Source: Pseudacidovorax sp.
Lineage (GTDB): Bacteria; Pseudomonadota; Gammaproteobacteria; Burkholderiales; Burkholderiaceae_C
Direction: 5' to 3'
NCBI RefSeq assembly: GCF_017991995.1
Contig: NZ_JAGOPN010000014.1
Span: 115,229 to 179,228, forward strand
Length of the DNA: 64,000 bases
Shown here piece by piece: positions 1-9,783 of the stretch (positions within the stretch are counted from its first letter, which is position 1; each line of letters begins with the position of its first letter). The translations under genes were made by a program, and so were the position numbers. Below the pieces are notes generated by a model. It saw only the letters and a list, made by a program, of their open reading frames with translations. It was not told the DNA's origin and searched no databases.

Positions 1-116
1 TCAGCTGGGCCGTCGGCGATCTGGCGGTCAAGCTGGCCGTCGGCGTCGGCATGCTGCTGCCCTTCCGGCTGCTGATCGCCCGCCAACTGGCGGGTGGCCT
101 GCGTGCCTCCGCCTGA
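1..116 (+). CDS. C-terminal end of a membrane protein (partial; possibly VUT/YhhQ queuosine-precursor transporter family)
   Basis: Open from the window edge to a TGA at 114-116, about 37 residues. The visible tail holds one hydrophobic segment containing GVGMLLPFRLLI, followed by a short polar, Ala/Gly-rich end. This looks like the last transmembrane helix of an integral membrane protein and is compatible with the last helix of VUT-family (DUF165) transporters, but too little is present for a secure call. The next gene (proQ) starts 54 bases downstream on the same strand. Confidence 0.4.
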   Translation, partial: SWAVGDLAVKLAVGVGMLLPFRLLIARQLAGGLRASA

Positions 117-137
117 GTCTTTCCATCCCCTTTTTCA

Positions 138-161
138 CGCCTGCCCCGGCGCAGGCGCTTT
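138..161 (+). terminator. possible weak terminator hairpin ahead of proQ
   Basis: CGCCTG (138-143) pairs with CAGGCG (152-157) across an 8-base loop, followed by CTTT. It lies between the stop of the upstream membrane gene and the proQ start. The U-tract is very short, so it may be only a weak terminator or a leader hairpin. Confidence 0.3.
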
Positions 162-170
162 GCGACCGAT

Positions 171-1235
171 ATGAGCGACCACAACGACACGCCGTTCCAC
201 GACACGCCCGCGCATGCCGCGCCTTCGAGCGCCGACGCCACGCCCACCGCCGCAGCGCCGGCCCCGGCAGCCGCTTCGAGCGCGCCCACGCCGGCCAGCG
301 GCGCTGCATCGGCATCCGCCGGCAATGCCCCTGCCGGCAGCGCCGACGCCGCGCCGACCGCGGACGGCACAGCAGCTGCGGGGCCTGCCCCGACCCCGGA
401 AGCGGGCCTCACGCGCGGTGAACGCAGCGAACGCGGCGAAGAACGCGGTGAACGTGGCCAACGGCGCCGCCGAGGCGGCCGTGGCCAGGGCAACGGTGGT
501 GCGGGCCGGCCCGCCGCCGACGGCGCCCAGCCCGAGCGCCAGCCGCAGGCCCAGCGCCAGAACCCGGCCAAGGGCCAGAACGTGGCCCAGCGCAACGCCG
601 GCCGCAAGGTGCATCCGCTGCTGGAGACGCTGGCCGGCCTGTATCCCCACCTGTTCGGCGCGCGCTTCCTGCCGCTCAAGCGCGGCATCTACGAGGACCT
701 GCTGGCCCGCCATGCCGAGGTGCTGCCGGGCGACGAGCTGAAGGTGGCGCTGGGCCAGCATGCGCGCTCCACCCGCTACCTGGACGCCATCGCCAACCGC
801 GTCCCGCGCCACGACCTGGACGGCCATCCGGTGGAAGAGCTGGCGCCCGACCACGTGCACCATGCCATCGTCGAACTCTTCAAGCGCCGGCAGGGCCGCA
901 CGCAGGAGGACCTGCGTCCGCAACTCGTGGCCCGCCTGGCCGACGCCATCGGCGCCAGCGGCCTGGAACGCATGGACTATGTGCAGCAGGTGCGCGTGGC
1001 GCAGCCGGATGCCCTGGCCCTGATCGACGAAGCCTTCACCGAGCACGGCCGCCGACTGGCCCGGCGCGAGGCGCTGCAGCGCGCCTTCGAGGCCAGCGGC
1101 CAGCCCACGGTCGAGGCCTTCGCCGCCATGTACGGCATGGACCTGGGCGAAGCGCGGCGGGTGCTGGGCAAGCAGGCCAGCAAGACGGCGGCCGCTGCTG
1201 ATCCCGCGGTGAGCGAAACGCCGAGCGAGGCCTGA
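171..1235 (+). CDS. proQ: ProQ/FinO-family RNA chaperone
   Basis: 354 residues. Residues 10-80 are an Ala/Pro/Ser-rich low-complexity arm. Residues 81-110 are an Arg/Gly/Glu-rich stretch with repeated GERG-type motifs, which often contacts RNA. Residues about 145-245 carry the ProQ/FinO fold, with HPLLETLAGLYPHLF, FLPLKRGIYEDLL and a VALGQHARSTRYL motif rich in conserved basic and aromatic residues. Residues 250-335 form a further helical region. Proteins of this family bind structured mRNAs and sRNAs globally and influence stability and pairing. The N-terminal extension makes this longer than the 230-residue E. coli ProQ, which is common in Burkholderiales. The ATG is preceded by no obvious Shine-Dalgarno sequence. 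Confidence 0.9.
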   Translation: MSDHNDTPFHDTPAHAAPSSADATPTAAAPAPAAASSAPTPASGAASASAGNAPAGSADAAPTADGTAAAGPAPTPEAGLTRGERSERGEERGERGQRRRRGGRGQGNGGAGRPAADGAQPERQPQAQRQNPAKGQNVAQRNAGRKVHPLLETLAGLYPHLFGARFLPLKRGIYEDLLARHAEVLPGDELKVALGQHARSTRYLDAIANRVPRHDLDGHPVEELAPDHVHHAIVELFKRRQGRTQEDLRPQLVARLADAIGASGLERMDYVQQVRVAQPDALALIDEAFTEHGRRLARREALQRAFEASGQPTVEAFAAMYGMDLGEARRVLGKQASKTAAAADPAVSETPSEA

Positions 1236-1346
1236 CCAAGTGCGAACAGCCGGGCGCCACGCGGCGCCTGGCTCGAGCAGTGCACCGCCGGACCGGCGCG
1301 CGCGGAACGCAAGAGGCCCGGAATGCGTCTGACGCCGAGCCATAAA

Positions 1347-1373
1347 AAAGGCGCCCCCAACGGAGGCGCCTTT
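1347..1373 (-). terminator. bidirectional rho-independent terminator between proQ and htpX
   Basis: Perfect inverted repeat AAAGGCGCC (1347-1355) / GGCGCCTTT (1365-1373) with a 9-base loop between convergent genes. Read on the minus strand the stem ends in six T, so it should terminate the pyrC-htpX operon efficiently. On the plus strand the T-run is TTTCCTTT, so it may also serve proQ. Confidence 0.8.
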
Positions 1374-1417
1374 CCTTTGGTCGGAGGCCCAGGGCGCGCG
1401 CCCCGGCCTCTCGCGCA

Positions 1418-2299
1418 TCAGCCCTGCTGCGCAGCCTGCAGCGCCGCGATGCGCTCTTCGATGGGCGGGTGCGTGGCGAACAGCTTGCCGATGCTGCCGG
1501 TGATGCCCATGGCCTCGACCGCTTTGGGCAGTTCGCCGGCGGGAAGGCCGCCCAGGCGGGCCAGGGCGTTGATCATGGGCTGCTTGCGGCCCATCAGCTT
1601 GGCGGCGCCAGCGTCGGCGCGGAACTCGCGCTGGCGCGAGAACCAGGCCACCACCATGGCGGCGGCAAAGCCCAGCACGATGTCCAGCACGATGGTCGTG
1701 ACCATGTAGCCGATGCCGGGGCCGCTGTTCTCGCGGTCGTCGCCGCGGCGCAGGAAGCTGTCGACGAAGTAGCCGATCACGCGCGACAGGAACACGACGA
1801 AGGTGTTCATCACGCCCTGGATCAGCGTCATCGTCACCATGTCGCCGTTGGCCACGTGCGCCACCTCGTGGCCAATGACGGCCTCGACTTCGTCGCGCGT
1901 CATGTTCTGCAGCAGGCCGGTGGAGACGGCCACCAGCGACGAGTTCTTGAAGGCACCCGTGGCGAAGGCATTGGGCTCGCCCTCGAAGATGCCGACCTCC
2001 GGCATGCCGATGCCGGCCTGGTCGGCGAACTTGCGCACGGTGGCGACGATCCAGGCCTCGTCGGGCGACTGCGGCTCGTTGATGATGCGCACGCCGGCGC
2101 TCATCTTGGCCATGGGCTTGGAGATCAGCAGCGAGATGATCGCGCCGCCGAAGCCCATGATGAGCGCGAAGCCGAGCAGCGCGCCGAGGTTGAGGCCATT
2201 GGACGTCAGGTAGCGGTTGACGCCCAGCAGGCTGGCGACGACGCCGAGCACGGCGACCACCAGGACGTTCGTGAGCACGAACAGGAAGATGCGTTTCAA
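1418..2299 (-). CDS. htpX: M48-family membrane metalloprotease HtpX
   Basis: 293 residues, the usual HtpX length. Two N-terminal hydrophobic segments (about residues 4-26 and 38-60) precede the zinc motif HEVAH at residues 144-148. Two further hydrophobic segments follow, around 155-180 and 195-215. HtpX is an inner-membrane, cytoplasm-facing protease that removes damaged membrane proteins together with FtsH. The start codon is TTG, overlapping the TGA stop of the DUF3025 gene as TTGA. A GGAG sequence lies 8 bases upstream of the TTG and supports this start. It is the last gene of a four-gene overlapping operon with pyrC. Confidence 0.92.
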   Translation of the reverse strand: MKRIFLFVLTNVLVVAVLGVVASLLGVNRYLTSNGLNLGALLGFALIMGFGGAIISLLISKPMAKMSAGVRIINEPQSPDEAWIVATVRKFADQAGIGMPEVGIFEGEPNAFATGAFKNSSLVAVSTGLLQNMTRDEVEAVIGHEVAHVANGDMVTMTLIQGVMNTFVVFLSRVIGYFVDSFLRRGDDRENSGPGIGYMVTTIVLDIVLGFAAAMVVAWFSRQREFRADAGAAKLMGRKQPMINALARLGGLPAGELPKAVEAMGITGSIGKLFATHPPIEERIAALQAAQQG

Positions 2300-3141
2300 G
2301 TCGGTTTCTCCGTGGGAGGAAGGGACGCCGTGAAGATGGGGGCCCCCCGGCCCGCTTCAAGCATCACGGCATGCCGCACCGTTGTAAGTTGTTCTGGGTC
2401 TGCAGCGCGGCGAGGTCGGAAGACCTCCGAGTCATCATAAAAGCAAAAGTTCGCGTTCCCCGGGTGCCAGCCGGGGACGCCGGCCACGGGCAGCGGGGTG
2501 AAGGGCTTGCGCACGAGCCAGTCAGCGGTCAGCGCGTCGACCAGACGCCCGTCGTCGGCCGTCAGCGAGGGATCGTGCGGGTCTGGGCCGAGCAGCAGAT
2601 GCGCCGTGGCCGACTTCTGGCCGGCCACCAGCTTCTCCATCAGCGCATGGCCGAAGACCGTGAGGCGCGCTTCAGCCCACAGCGGCCGCAGATCGACAAA
2701 GGCCCGGCGCCAGTCGCGCGCCTGCAGGGCGGCCCAGAGGACGGGCGGCGCCTGCAGCACCGCGCCGTGCTCGTCGAACAGCGTGATGGCATCGCGCAGC
2801 CGGCCGCGCACCGGGCCGATGCCGCGCGCCGCGATCTCTGCCGCCTGCAGGCGGTTGAGCTGGCGCTTGGCCGTTGGAAAGGCCAGCCAGACCAGGCCGT
2901 TGAAGAAGTCGTGCAGGTTGTCGCGCGTGGGCACGCGGCCGGTGCGGTCGATGAAGCATTCGTAAGGCTGGTCGGCAGGCAGCGCTTCCTGCGGGACGAA
3001 GCCGGGCTGCGGCGGCGCGGCCAGCGACTGCAGTGCCGCATGCAGGCGCAGGCTGGCGGCGGCACGCGCGACCGGCTCGCCCCAGCGCCGCCAGGGCGCC
3101 AGGCCGGGGTGCTCCCAGTCGACGGCCGGCAACGGGCTCAA
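2296..3141 (-). CDS. DUF3025 domain-containing protein
   Basis: 281 residues, soluble, no signal peptide or membrane segment. The family hallmark region is around residues 60-110, with the acidic/aromatic motif [20 protein letters not shown] followed by [12 protein letters not shown]. The function of DUF3025 is unknown; the invariant N-x-H-D-F-F/W-x-x-x-P block suggests an enzymatic or ligand-binding site. The start is TTG overlapping the stop of the NYN gene (TTGA); an in-frame TTG three codons later is an alternative. Overlap with both neighbours implies translational coupling in the pyrC-htpX operon. Confidence 0.8.
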   Translation of the reverse strand: MSPLPAVDWEHPGLAPWRRWGEPVARAAASLRLHAALQSLAAPPQPGFVPQEALPADQPYECFIDRTGRVPTRDNLHDFFNGLVWLAFPTAKRQLNRLQAAEIAARGIGPVRGRLRDAITLFDEHGAVLQAPPVLWAALQARDWRRAFVDLRPLWAEARLTVFGHALMEKLVAGQKSATAHLLLGPDPHDPSLTADDGRLVDALTADWLVRKPFTPLPVAGVPGWHPGNANFCFYDDSEVFRPRRAADPEQLTTVRHAVMLEAGRGAPIFTASLPPTEKPT

Positions 3142-4124
3142 CGGCCGGCCGCGCCCTTCCAGCGGATACGGTCGGGCTGGTGCAGCACCTGGAAGTCCGC
3201 CGGCAGCTTGTCGAAGAGCTTGATCGAACTGGCGTTCTTGCCCAGCACCCGCGCAGCGCGCAGCGCCTGGGCCACGTCGTTGAGGGCCACTTCGGCGCCC
3301 CCGCGCAGGGCGGGCACGGCGCCGAGGATGGTGTCGGCATCGACCAAGGCGTCCTGGCGGCCCGAAGCCGTCTTGCGTGCGACGGCCGGCGCCTCGGCTG
3401 GTGGCGCCGCTTCGACCACGCGCTCGCCGCGGGTGCCGGCGCTGCGCGTCTTCCTGGCGGCAGGGGACGCACTCGCCTTCTTCCTGGCGGGCGCCGCCGC
3501 TGGCGCGGGGGGCAGTGCCGGTGCGGGGGGCAGTGCCGGGGCCGGTGCGGGCGCCGACTCGGCAGCGGCGCGGCGCGACGTCTTCCTGGCCGCGGGCGCC
3601 TTCTTCGCCGCCACCTTGCGTGCGGCAGGCGGACGCGCCGACGTCGCCGCCGGGCCGGGTGCGGGCGCCGCGATCGCCTCGCCGCCCTTGTGGACCAGGT
3701 CGATGAAATGGTCGTAGGCCGCCCGCGTCTCATCGCCCGTCTTGCCCTGCTGGCCGATGCCGCACACGCGGCAGCCCTTCTCGCGCAGGCGCAGCACCAG
3801 CGGGGCGAAGTCGGAGTCGGAGGACACCAGGTACACCACCTGCGGCCGCTCGGCGATGGCAAGGTCCAGCGCATCCACCGCCAGCGCGATGTCGGTGCTG
3901 TTCTTGCCCGCCGCCAGGTTGACCAGCGGTCGCATGCCCAGGCGCTTGAACAGCCCCTGGTGGCGCAGTGCGACCTCGGGGGTGCAGTAGGCGCGGCGCA
4001 CGTGCAGGTGGCCATGCTCGGCCAGCACGCGGCGCACGGCCTGTTCCATCACGTCGGCCGACACGTTGTCGGCGTCGACCAGCAGCATCACCTTGCCGCC
4101 GGACAGCGGCGCCGTCGTGCTCAT
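3138..4124 (-). CDS. NYN-domain (PIN-like) putative ribonuclease with C-terminal OST-HTH/LOTUS domain
   Basis: 328 residues from an ATG that overlaps the pyrC stop as ATGA. Residues 10-140 are a NYN/PIN-like nuclease domain: VDADN at 16-20, a central basic/Gly region, and SSDSDF at 101-106 provide the conserved acidic metal-binding residues (D17, D19, D103, D105). Residues about 150-250 are a low-complexity Ala/Pro/Lys linker with a tandem PAPALP repeat. Residues about 255-325 resemble an OST-HTH (LOTUS) RNA-binding domain. Family knowledge suggests an RNA-processing or RNA-degrading enzyme (LabA/DUF88-like); substrate unknown. Its place in a pyrC operon is not functionally explained. Confidence 0.8.
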   Translation of the reverse strand: MSTTAPLSGGKVMLLVDADNVSADVMEQAVRRVLAEHGHLHVRRAYCTPEVALRHQGLFKRLGMRPLVNLAAGKNSTDIALAVDALDLAIAERPQVVYLVSSDSDFAPLVLRLREKGCRVCGIGQQGKTGDETRAAYDHFIDLVHKGGEAIAAPAPGPAATSARPPAARKVAAKKAPAARKTSRRAAAESAPAPAPALPPAPALPPAPAAAPARKKASASPAARKTRSAGTRGERVVEAAPPAEAPAVARKTASGRQDALVDADTILGAVPALRGGAEVALNDVAQALRAARVLGKNASSIKLFDKLPADFQVLHQPDRIRWKGAAGR

Positions 4125-5155
4125 GCCAGCCTCCAGCCGACCGTCTCGCCACCGCGCAGCGGCTTGAGGGTGGCCTCGCCGAAGGGCACCGTCTCGGGCA
4201 GCGTCCAGGCCTCGCGGCGCAGGGTGATGGTGCCGGTGTTGCGCGGCATGCCGTAGAAGTCGGGGCCGTGGAAGCTGGCGAAGCCTTCCAGCTTGTCCAG
4301 CGCGCCGGCGTTGTCGAAGGCCTCGGCATACAGCTCGATGGCCGACAGGGCCGTGTAGCAACCGGCGCAGCCGGTGGCGTGTTCCTTCAGGTGGGCCGGG
4401 TGCGGCGCGCTGTCGGTGCCCAGGAAGAAGCGCGGGCTGCCGCTGGTAGCGGCCTGCACCAGCGCCTGGCGGTGCTCCTCGCGCTTGAGCACCGGCAGGC
4501 AGTAGTAATGCGGCCGGATGCCGCCGGTGAAGATGGCGTTGCGGTTGTAGAGCAGGTGGTGCGCCGTGATGGTGGCGGCCGTGTGTTCGCCGCCTTCGTC
4601 GCGCACGTAGTGCGCGCCCTCGCGCGTGGTCAGGTGCTCGAAGACGATGCGCAGTTCCGGGAAGTCGGCGCGCAGCGGGCGCAGCACGCGGTCGATGAAG
4701 ACGGCCTCGCGGTCGAACAGGTCGATGGCCGGATCGGTCACCTCGCCGTGCACCAGCAGCAGCAGGCCATGCTTCTGCATGGCGTCGAGCGTGGCGTAGG
4801 TCTTGCGGATGTCGGTGACGCCGGCATCGCTGTTGGTGGTGGCGCCGGCCGGGTAGAGCTTGAGGGCGCGCACGCCGGCGGCGGCGGCACGGGCGATTTC
4901 CTCGGGCGGCAGCCTGTCGGTGAGGTAGAGCGACATCACCGGCTCGAAGCGCTCGCCCTCGGGCACGGCAGCCAGGATGCGGTCGCGGTAGGCCAGGGCC
5001 TGCTCGGCGGTGGTCACCGGCGGACGCAGGTTGGGCATGATCAGCGCGCGGCCCATCTGGCGCGCGGTGTGCGGCACCACGTCGCGCAGGGCGGCGCCGT
5101 CGCGCACGTGCAGGTGCCAGTCATCGGGTCGGGTGATCGTGAGGGTGTCGGTCAT
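4121..5155 (-). CDS. pyrC: dihydroorotase (class II, PyrC)
   Basis: 344 residues, close to E. coli PyrC. It catalyses cyclisation of N-carbamoyl-L-aspartate to dihydroorotate in pyrimidine synthesis. The metal-binding HLH motif is at residues 14-16, followed by VRDG. K99 in ALKLYPAG matches the carboxylated lysine position, and SLDSAPH-like residues ([15 protein letters not shown]) lie near the C-terminus. The ATG at 5155 gives the canonical N-terminus; upstream extension has no family support. First gene of the four-gene overlapping operon, divergent from the IclR gene 53 bases away. Confidence 0.95.
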   Translation of the reverse strand: MTDTLTITRPDDWHLHVRDGAALRDVVPHTARQMGRALIMPNLRPPVTTAEQALAYRDRILAAVPEGERFEPVMSLYLTDRLPPEEIARAAAAGVRALKLYPAGATTNSDAGVTDIRKTYATLDAMQKHGLLLLVHGEVTDPAIDLFDREAVFIDRVLRPLRADFPELRIVFEHLTTREGAHYVRDEGGEHTAATITAHHLLYNRNAIFTGGIRPHYYCLPVLKREEHRQALVQAATSGSPRFFLGTDSAPHPAHLKEHATGCAGCYTALSAIELYAEAFDNAGALDKLEGFASFHGPDFYGMPRNTGTITLRREAWTLPETVPFGEATLKPLRGGETVGWRLA

Positions 5156-5208
5156 GGCGCGGGATTGTCCCATCGGCCCCGGCATGGGCCTTGCCTCGCG
5201 CAGAATCG

Positions 5209-6054
5209 ATGGTCTCTTCCCGCCCAACTCCGATGGCCCCGCCCGCCCGACGCCCACGCATCCCCACCGCTGCCGCACCGGCCGCCGATGCGGCCGACCC
5301 GCTCTACAACCAGTCGCTGGAAAAGGGCCTGGCAGTGCTGCGCAGCTTCGACGCCGCGCACCGCACCATGACGCTGGCCGAGATCGCCGAGCGCACGGGC
5401 ATGACCCGCGCCTCGGCGCAGCGCACGGTGCACACGCTGCAGGTATTGGGCTACGTGGGCAAGGACGGCCAGACGCGGCGCTTCCGCCTGCTGGCGCGCA
5501 GCATGGACATCGGCTTCAACTACGTGGCCAGCCATCCGCTGGTGCAGGCGGCCAACCCCTACTTGGCGCAGTTGGCCAGCGCGAGTGGCGAGACGGCCAG
5601 CCTCACCGAACCGCTGGACTTCGACATGCTCTATGTGGCGCAGCGCATGACCACGCAGTTCATCCCGGTGCTGACGCCGGTGGGCATGCGCATTCCCATG
5701 TACTGCACCAGCAGCGGCCGCGCCTGGATGAGCTGCCTGCCCGACGATCAGGTGCGCGCGCTGCTGCAGGGCTCCACGCGCGTGGCACGCACGCCCGCCA
5801 CGCTGACCGGCATCGCCGCCATCCAGGCGCGCGTCGCGGCCTGCCGCAAGCTGGGCTACGCGACCAACGACGAGGAACTCTTCCTCGGCGACATGGGCAT
5901 CGCCGCGCCCATCGTGGACCGGCGCGGCCGGCCGCATGGGGCGGTGCATGTGTCGCCGCCCACCAGCCGCTGGACGCTGGAGGCGGCGCAGAAGAAGCTG
6001 GCGCCGATGGTGATCGAGTGCGCGCGCGCCATCGCGAGCGCGCTGCCGCACTGA
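5209..6054 (+). CDS. IclR-family transcriptional regulator
   Basis: 281 residues from the ATG at 5209; an ATG at 5233 and a TTG at 5191 are alternatives. After a Pro/Ala-rich start, residues about 30-95 form the winged helix ([30 protein letters not shown]). Residues 110-280 form the IclR effector domain with [21 protein letters not shown] and the closing [17 protein letters not shown] region. This subgroup often controls aromatic or small-acid catabolism. It is transcribed toward the ABC/amidase cluster and is its most likely regulator; the palindrome at 6122-6138 is a candidate binding site. Confidence 0.88.
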   Translation: MVSSRPTPMAPPARRPRIPTAAAPAADAADPLYNQSLEKGLAVLRSFDAAHRTMTLAEIAERTGMTRASAQRTVHTLQVLGYVGKDGQTRRFRLLARSMDIGFNYVASHPLVQAANPYLAQLASASGETASLTEPLDFDMLYVAQRMTTQFIPVLTPVGMRIPMYCTSSGRAWMSCLPDDQVRALLQGSTRVARTPATLTGIAAIQARVAACRKLGYATNDEELFLGDMGIAAPIVDRRGRPHGAVHVSPPTSRWTLEAAQKKLAPMVIECARAIASALPH

Positions 6055-6121
6055 CCCTCCCGCACCACGCCCGCCCACCACGCACCCGCCGAGGTGCGGC
6101 CATGCACCGCAACGACGAAAC

Positions 6122-6138
6122 GTATCGACTATCGATAC
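6122..6138. promoter_or_regulatory. perfect palindrome GTATCGA-CTA-TCGATAC, candidate IclR operator
   Basis: A 7-base inverted repeat with a 3-base centre in the AT-rich 164-base gap between the IclR gene and the ABC substrate-binding protein gene, 81 bases before that start. It is directly followed by CAAAAATAGCTATTA, an AT-rich stretch that could hold the promoter. Size and symmetry fit a dimeric regulator site. The link to IclR is inference from position. Confidence 0.5.
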
Positions 6139-6218
6139 AAAAATAGCTATTACCGATTCACGCAGGCAGGCACGCGCTTTGCAATGCAGAGGCATCTCTC
6201 AACCTTCGAGGCCGCTCC

Positions 6219-7889
6219 ATGCCCTGCCCCGCCCGTCCGTCCTTCCGTGTCTCCGCACTGCGCGCCAGCGCGCTGGCCGCCACCCTTGCCCTGAGTCTGG
6301 GCACCGCACACGCGCAGGAGAAGGTGCTGCGCATCGCCATGACCGCCGCCGACATCCCGCGCACCTCGGGCCAGCCCGATCAGGGCTACGAAGGCAACCG
6401 CTTCACCGGCATCCCGATGTACGACAGCCTCACGCAGTGGGACCTGAGCTCGGCCACCAAGCCCAGCGTGGTGATCCCCGACCTGGCGGTGTCGTGGGCG
6501 GTCGACGCCAAGGACAAGACCAAGTGGCTCTTCAAGCTGCGCCCCGGCGTCAAGTTCCATGACGGCACGCCCTTCAACGCCGACGCCGTGGTGTGGAACG
6601 TGGGCAAGGTGCTCGACAAGGCCGCACCGCAGTACGACCCGGCCCAGATCGGCGTGACGGCCTCGCGCATGCCCACGCTGCGCACCGCCCGCAAGGTCGA
6701 CGACCTGACGGTGGAGCTGACCACCAGCGAGCCCGACTCTTTCCTGCCGATCAACCTCACCAACCTGTTCATGGCCTCGCCGGCCCACTGGCAGAAGAAG
6801 TTCGACGCCGTGCCGGCCAGCGTGACCGACAAGGCCGAGCGCGCCAAGCAGGCCTGGACCGCCTTCGCCGCCGACCCCTCGGGCACCGGCCCCTTCAAGG
6901 CCTCGAAGTTCGTGCCGCGCGAGCGTCTGGAGATGGTGAAGAACCCCGAGTACTGGGACGCCGCCCGCCGCCCGCAGATCGACCGCGTGGTGCTGCTGCC
7001 GCTGCCCGAGGCCAACTCGCGCACCGCCGCCCTGCTGTCGGGCCAAGTGGACTGGATCGAGGCGCCCGCGCCCGATGCGCTGGCCACCATCAAGCAGCGC
7101 GGCTTCAAGGTGTATTCCAACCTGCAGCCGCACCTGTGGCCCTGGCAGTTCTCGCTGCTGCCCGATTCGCCCTTCAAGGACCTGAAGGTGCGCCAGGCCG
7201 CCAACCTGTGCCTCAACCGCGCCGCGCTCAAGGAGCTGCTGGGCGGCATGATGGTCGAAGCCACCGGCATCGCAGAGCCGGGCGATCCGTGGCGTGGCCA
7301 CCCCACCTTCCAGATCAAGTACGACGTGGCCGCCGGCCAGAAGCTGATGCAGCAGGCCGGCTACTCGGCCGCCAAGCCGGCCAAGGTCAAGGTGCAGACC
7401 TCGGCCTCGGGCTCGGGCCAGATGCAGCCGCTGCCCATGAACGAGTTCATCCAGCAGAGCCTGAAGGACTGCTGGTTCGACGTCGACTTCGACGTGGTGG
7501 AGTGGAACACCCTGTTCTCCGGCTGGCGCCTGGGCGCCAAGGACCCCGGCGCGCATGGCGCCCATGCCACCAACGTGAGCGCCGCCACCATGGACCCCTT
7601 CTTCGCCATGGTGCGCTTCGTCAGCACCAAGGCCCAGCCGCCGGTCGCGCAGAACTGGGGCTACTACAGCGACCCCAAGACCGACGCCCTGGTCGAGAAG
7701 GCCCGCACCAGCTTCGCCGACAAGTCGCGCGACGCCGCCCTGGCCGAGCTGCATGCCCGCGTGGTGGACGAGGCGCCCTTCCTCTTCGTCGCGCACGACG
7801 TGGGCCCGCGTGCCATTTCGCCCAAGGTGCAGAACGTCGTGCAGCCCAAGAGCTGGTTCATCGACATCGCGACCATGAAGATGCAGTGA
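6219..7889 (+). CDS. ABC transporter periplasmic substrate-binding protein, family 5 (peptide/ureide type)
   Basis: 556 residues. A Sec signal peptide occupies about residues 1-32, with predicted cleavage after AHA. Mature features of SBP_bac_5 are present: VSWAVDAKDKTKWLFKLRPGVKFHDG, an NPEYWD motif, and LRQAA-type helix (VRQAANLCLNRAALK) in the central lobe. GAGG lies 7 bases before the ATG. It delivers an unknown oligopeptide-like or nitrogen-rich solute to the permeases encoded next. The following amidase, M20 hydrolase and ureidoglycolate lyase genes suggest that the cargo is an amide, ureide or carbamoyl compound. Confidence 0.9.
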   Translation: MPCPARPSFRVSALRASALAATLALSLGTAHAQEKVLRIAMTAADIPRTSGQPDQGYEGNRFTGIPMYDSLTQWDLSSATKPSVVIPDLAVSWAVDAKDKTKWLFKLRPGVKFHDGTPFNADAVVWNVGKVLDKAAPQYDPAQIGVTASRMPTLRTARKVDDLTVELTTSEPDSFLPINLTNLFMASPAHWQKKFDAVPASVTDKAERAKQAWTAFAADPSGTGPFKASKFVPRERLEMVKNPEYWDAARRPQIDRVVLLPLPEANSRTAALLSGQVDWIEAPAPDALATIKQRGFKVYSNLQPHLWPWQFSLLPDSPFKDLKVRQAANLCLNRAALKELLGGMMVEATGIAEPGDPWRGHPTFQIKYDVAAGQKLMQQAGYSAAKPAKVKVQTSASGSGQMQPLPMNEFIQQSLKDCWFDVDFDVVEWNTLFSGWRLGAKDPGAHGAHATNVSAATMDPFFAMVRFVSTKAQPPVAQNWGYYSDPKTDALVEKARTSFADKSRDAALAELHARVVDEAPFLFVAHDVGPRAISPKVQNVVQPKSWFIDIATMKMQ

Positions 7890-7932
7890 CGGCCCGCAGC
7901 CGCTTCACCGAGACGGCCTGAACGACCCCGCC

Positions 7933-8886
7933 ATGCTCGCCTACCTGCTCCGACGCATCCTCTACACCGTGCCCATCATGCTGGGCGTGACGCTGGTGTG
8001 CTTTGCCCTGGTGCACATCGCACCGGGCGATCCGCTGGTGTCGGTGCTGCCGGCCGATGCCTCGGCCGAACTGCAGACCCAACTGCGCTCGGTCTATGGC
8101 TTCGACCGGCCGCTGCCGGAGCAGTTCGTGCGCTGGGTATGGCGGGCGCTGCACGGCGACCTGGGGCTGTCCATCGGCACCAGCCGGCCGGTGGCAGGCG
8201 AGGTGATGCGCGCTGTCGTCAACACACTGCGGCTGGCAGTGCTGGCCACGGCCATCGGCTTCGTGCTTGGGTCGCTGTTCGGCTTCGTGGCGGGTTACTT
8301 CCGCAACTCCGTCATCGACCGTCTGGCCTCGCTGCTCTCGGTGCTGGGCGTGAGCACGCCGCACTACTGGCTGGGCATGGTGATGGTGATCGTGTTCTCG
8401 TCGCAGCTGATGTGGCTGCCCGCGACCGGTGCCGGCCCGGGCGGCTCCGGCGAGTGGGCCTGGGACTGGGCCCATGTGCAGTTCATGCTGCTGCCGGCGC
8501 TGACCATGTCGGTCATTCCCATGGGCATCATCGCCCGCACGGTGCGGGCGCTGGTGGCCGAGCTGCTGGCGCAGGAATTCATCGTCGGCCTCAAGGCCAA
8601 GGGGCTCACACAGTTCGGCGTCTTTCGCCACGTGGTCAAGAACGCGGCGCCCACCGCCCTGGCGGTGATGGGCCTCCAACTGGGCTACCTACTCGGCGGC
8701 TCGATCCTGATCGAGACGGTGTTCTCCTGGCCCGGCACGGGCTTCCTGCTCAACACCGCCATCTTCCAGCGCGACCTGCCGCTGCTGCAGGGCACGATCC
8801 TGGTGCTGGCGCTGTTCTTCGTGCTGCTCAACCTGGCGGTGGACGTGCTGCAGACGCTGCTCGACCCGCGCATCGCCCGGAGCTGA
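7933..8886 (+). CDS. ABC transporter permease, DppB/OppB type
   Basis: 317 residues. The N-terminal signature MLAYLLRRILYTVPIMLGV is typical of DppB-like subunits. About six transmembrane helices follow, with the cytoplasmic EAA-like loop around residues 215-235 (VGLKAKGLTQFGVFRHVVKNA). The C-terminus ends LLDPRIARS, as in DppB proteins. Begins 43 bases after the SBP gene and is followed after 3 bases by the second permease. Confidence 0.92.
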   Translation: MLAYLLRRILYTVPIMLGVTLVCFALVHIAPGDPLVSVLPADASAELQTQLRSVYGFDRPLPEQFVRWVWRALHGDLGLSIGTSRPVAGEVMRAVVNTLRLAVLATAIGFVLGSLFGFVAGYFRNSVIDRLASLLSVLGVSTPHYWLGMVMVIVFSSQLMWLPATGAGPGGSGEWAWDWAHVQFMLLPALTMSVIPMGIIARTVRALVAELLAQEFIVGLKAKGLTQFGVFRHVVKNAAPTALAVMGLQLGYLLGGSILIETVFSWPGTGFLLNTAIFQRDLPLLQGTILVLALFFVLLNLAVDVLQTLLDPRIARS

Positions 8887-8889
8887 TCG

Positions 8890-9783
8890 ATGTCCGCCGT
8901 TCTTTCATCTCCCGCCGACGTTCAGCCGCTGCCGGCGCAGCGCACGCGCGGCTACTGGGCCTCGGTGGGCGCGCGCTTCGTGCGCGACCCCGTGGCCATG
9001 GTCGCCGCCGTGGTGGTGCTGCTGCTGGTGCTGATGGCCATCTTCGGTACCTGGCTGGCGCCGGCCGATCCCTACCAGTCCTCGATGTTCAAGCGCCTCA
9101 AGCCGGTGGGCACGCCCGGCCTGCCGCTGGGCAGCGACGAACTGGGCCGCGACCTGCTGTCGCGCCTGGTCGTGGGCGCGCGGCTGTCGCTGTTCATGGG
9201 CATCGCGCCGGTGCTGTGCGCCTTCGTGGTCGGCTCGGGCATCGGCATCCTCGCCGGCTATGCGGGCGGTCTGGTCAACACGGCCATCATGCGCACCATC
9301 GACGTCTTCTATGCCTTTCCGTCGGTGCTGCTGGCCATCGCGCTGTCGGGCACGCTGGGCGCAGGCATCACCAACTCGCTGATCTCGCTGACCATCGTGT
9401 TCATCCCGCAGATCGCGCGGGTGGCGGAGTCGGTGACCACGCAGGTGCGCGGGCGCGACTACGTGGAGGCGGCGCGCGCCTCGGGCGCCAGCGGCTTCAC
9501 CATCGTGCGGGTGCATGTGCTGGGCAATGTGCTCGGGCCCATCTTCGTGTACGCCACGAGCCTGGTGGCGGTGTCGATGATCCTGGCCTCGGGCCTGTCC
9601 TTCCTGGGCCTGGGCGTGAAGCCGCCGGAGCCCGAATGGGGCCTGATGCTCAACACGCTGCGCACCGCCATCTACACGCAGCCGCTGGTGGCGGCGTTGC
9701 CGGGCGTGATGATCTTCATCACCTCCATCGCCTTCAACCTCCTTTCCGACGGGCTGCGCTCCGCCATGGACAACAAGGCATGA
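8890..9783 (+). CDS. ABC transporter permease, DppC/OppC type
   Basis: 297 residues. An N-terminal cytoplasmic region with [10 protein letters not shown] (OppC N-terminal domain) leads into the first membrane segment. The periplasmic motif [21 protein letters not shown] is diagnostic of DppC/OppC. The EAA loop is near residues 195-215 ([23 protein letters not shown]). Its TGA stop overlaps the next ATG (ATGA), so it is translationally coupled to the first ATPase gene. Confidence 0.92.
   Translation: MSAVLSSPADVQPLPAQRTRGYWASVGARFVRDPVAMVAAVVVLLLVLMAIFGTWLAPADPYQSSMFKRLKPVGTPGLPLGSDELGRDLLSRLVVGARLSLFMGIAPVLCAFVVGSGIGILAGYAGGLVNTAIMRTIDVFYAFPSVLLAIALSGTLGAGITNSLISLTIVFIPQIARVAESVTTQVRGRDYVEAARASGASGFTIVRVHVLGNVLGPIFVYATSLVAVSMILASGLSFLGLGVKPPEPEWGLMLNTLRTAIYTQPLVAALPGVMIFITSIAFNLLSDGLRSAMDNKA

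Noticed and set aside
3480..3560. Short tandem GGCAGTGCCGGTGC-like units as a CRISPR or VNTR array
   Set aside because: They encode the Ala/Pro linker of the NYN protein in frame; only two to three imperfect units, no spacers.
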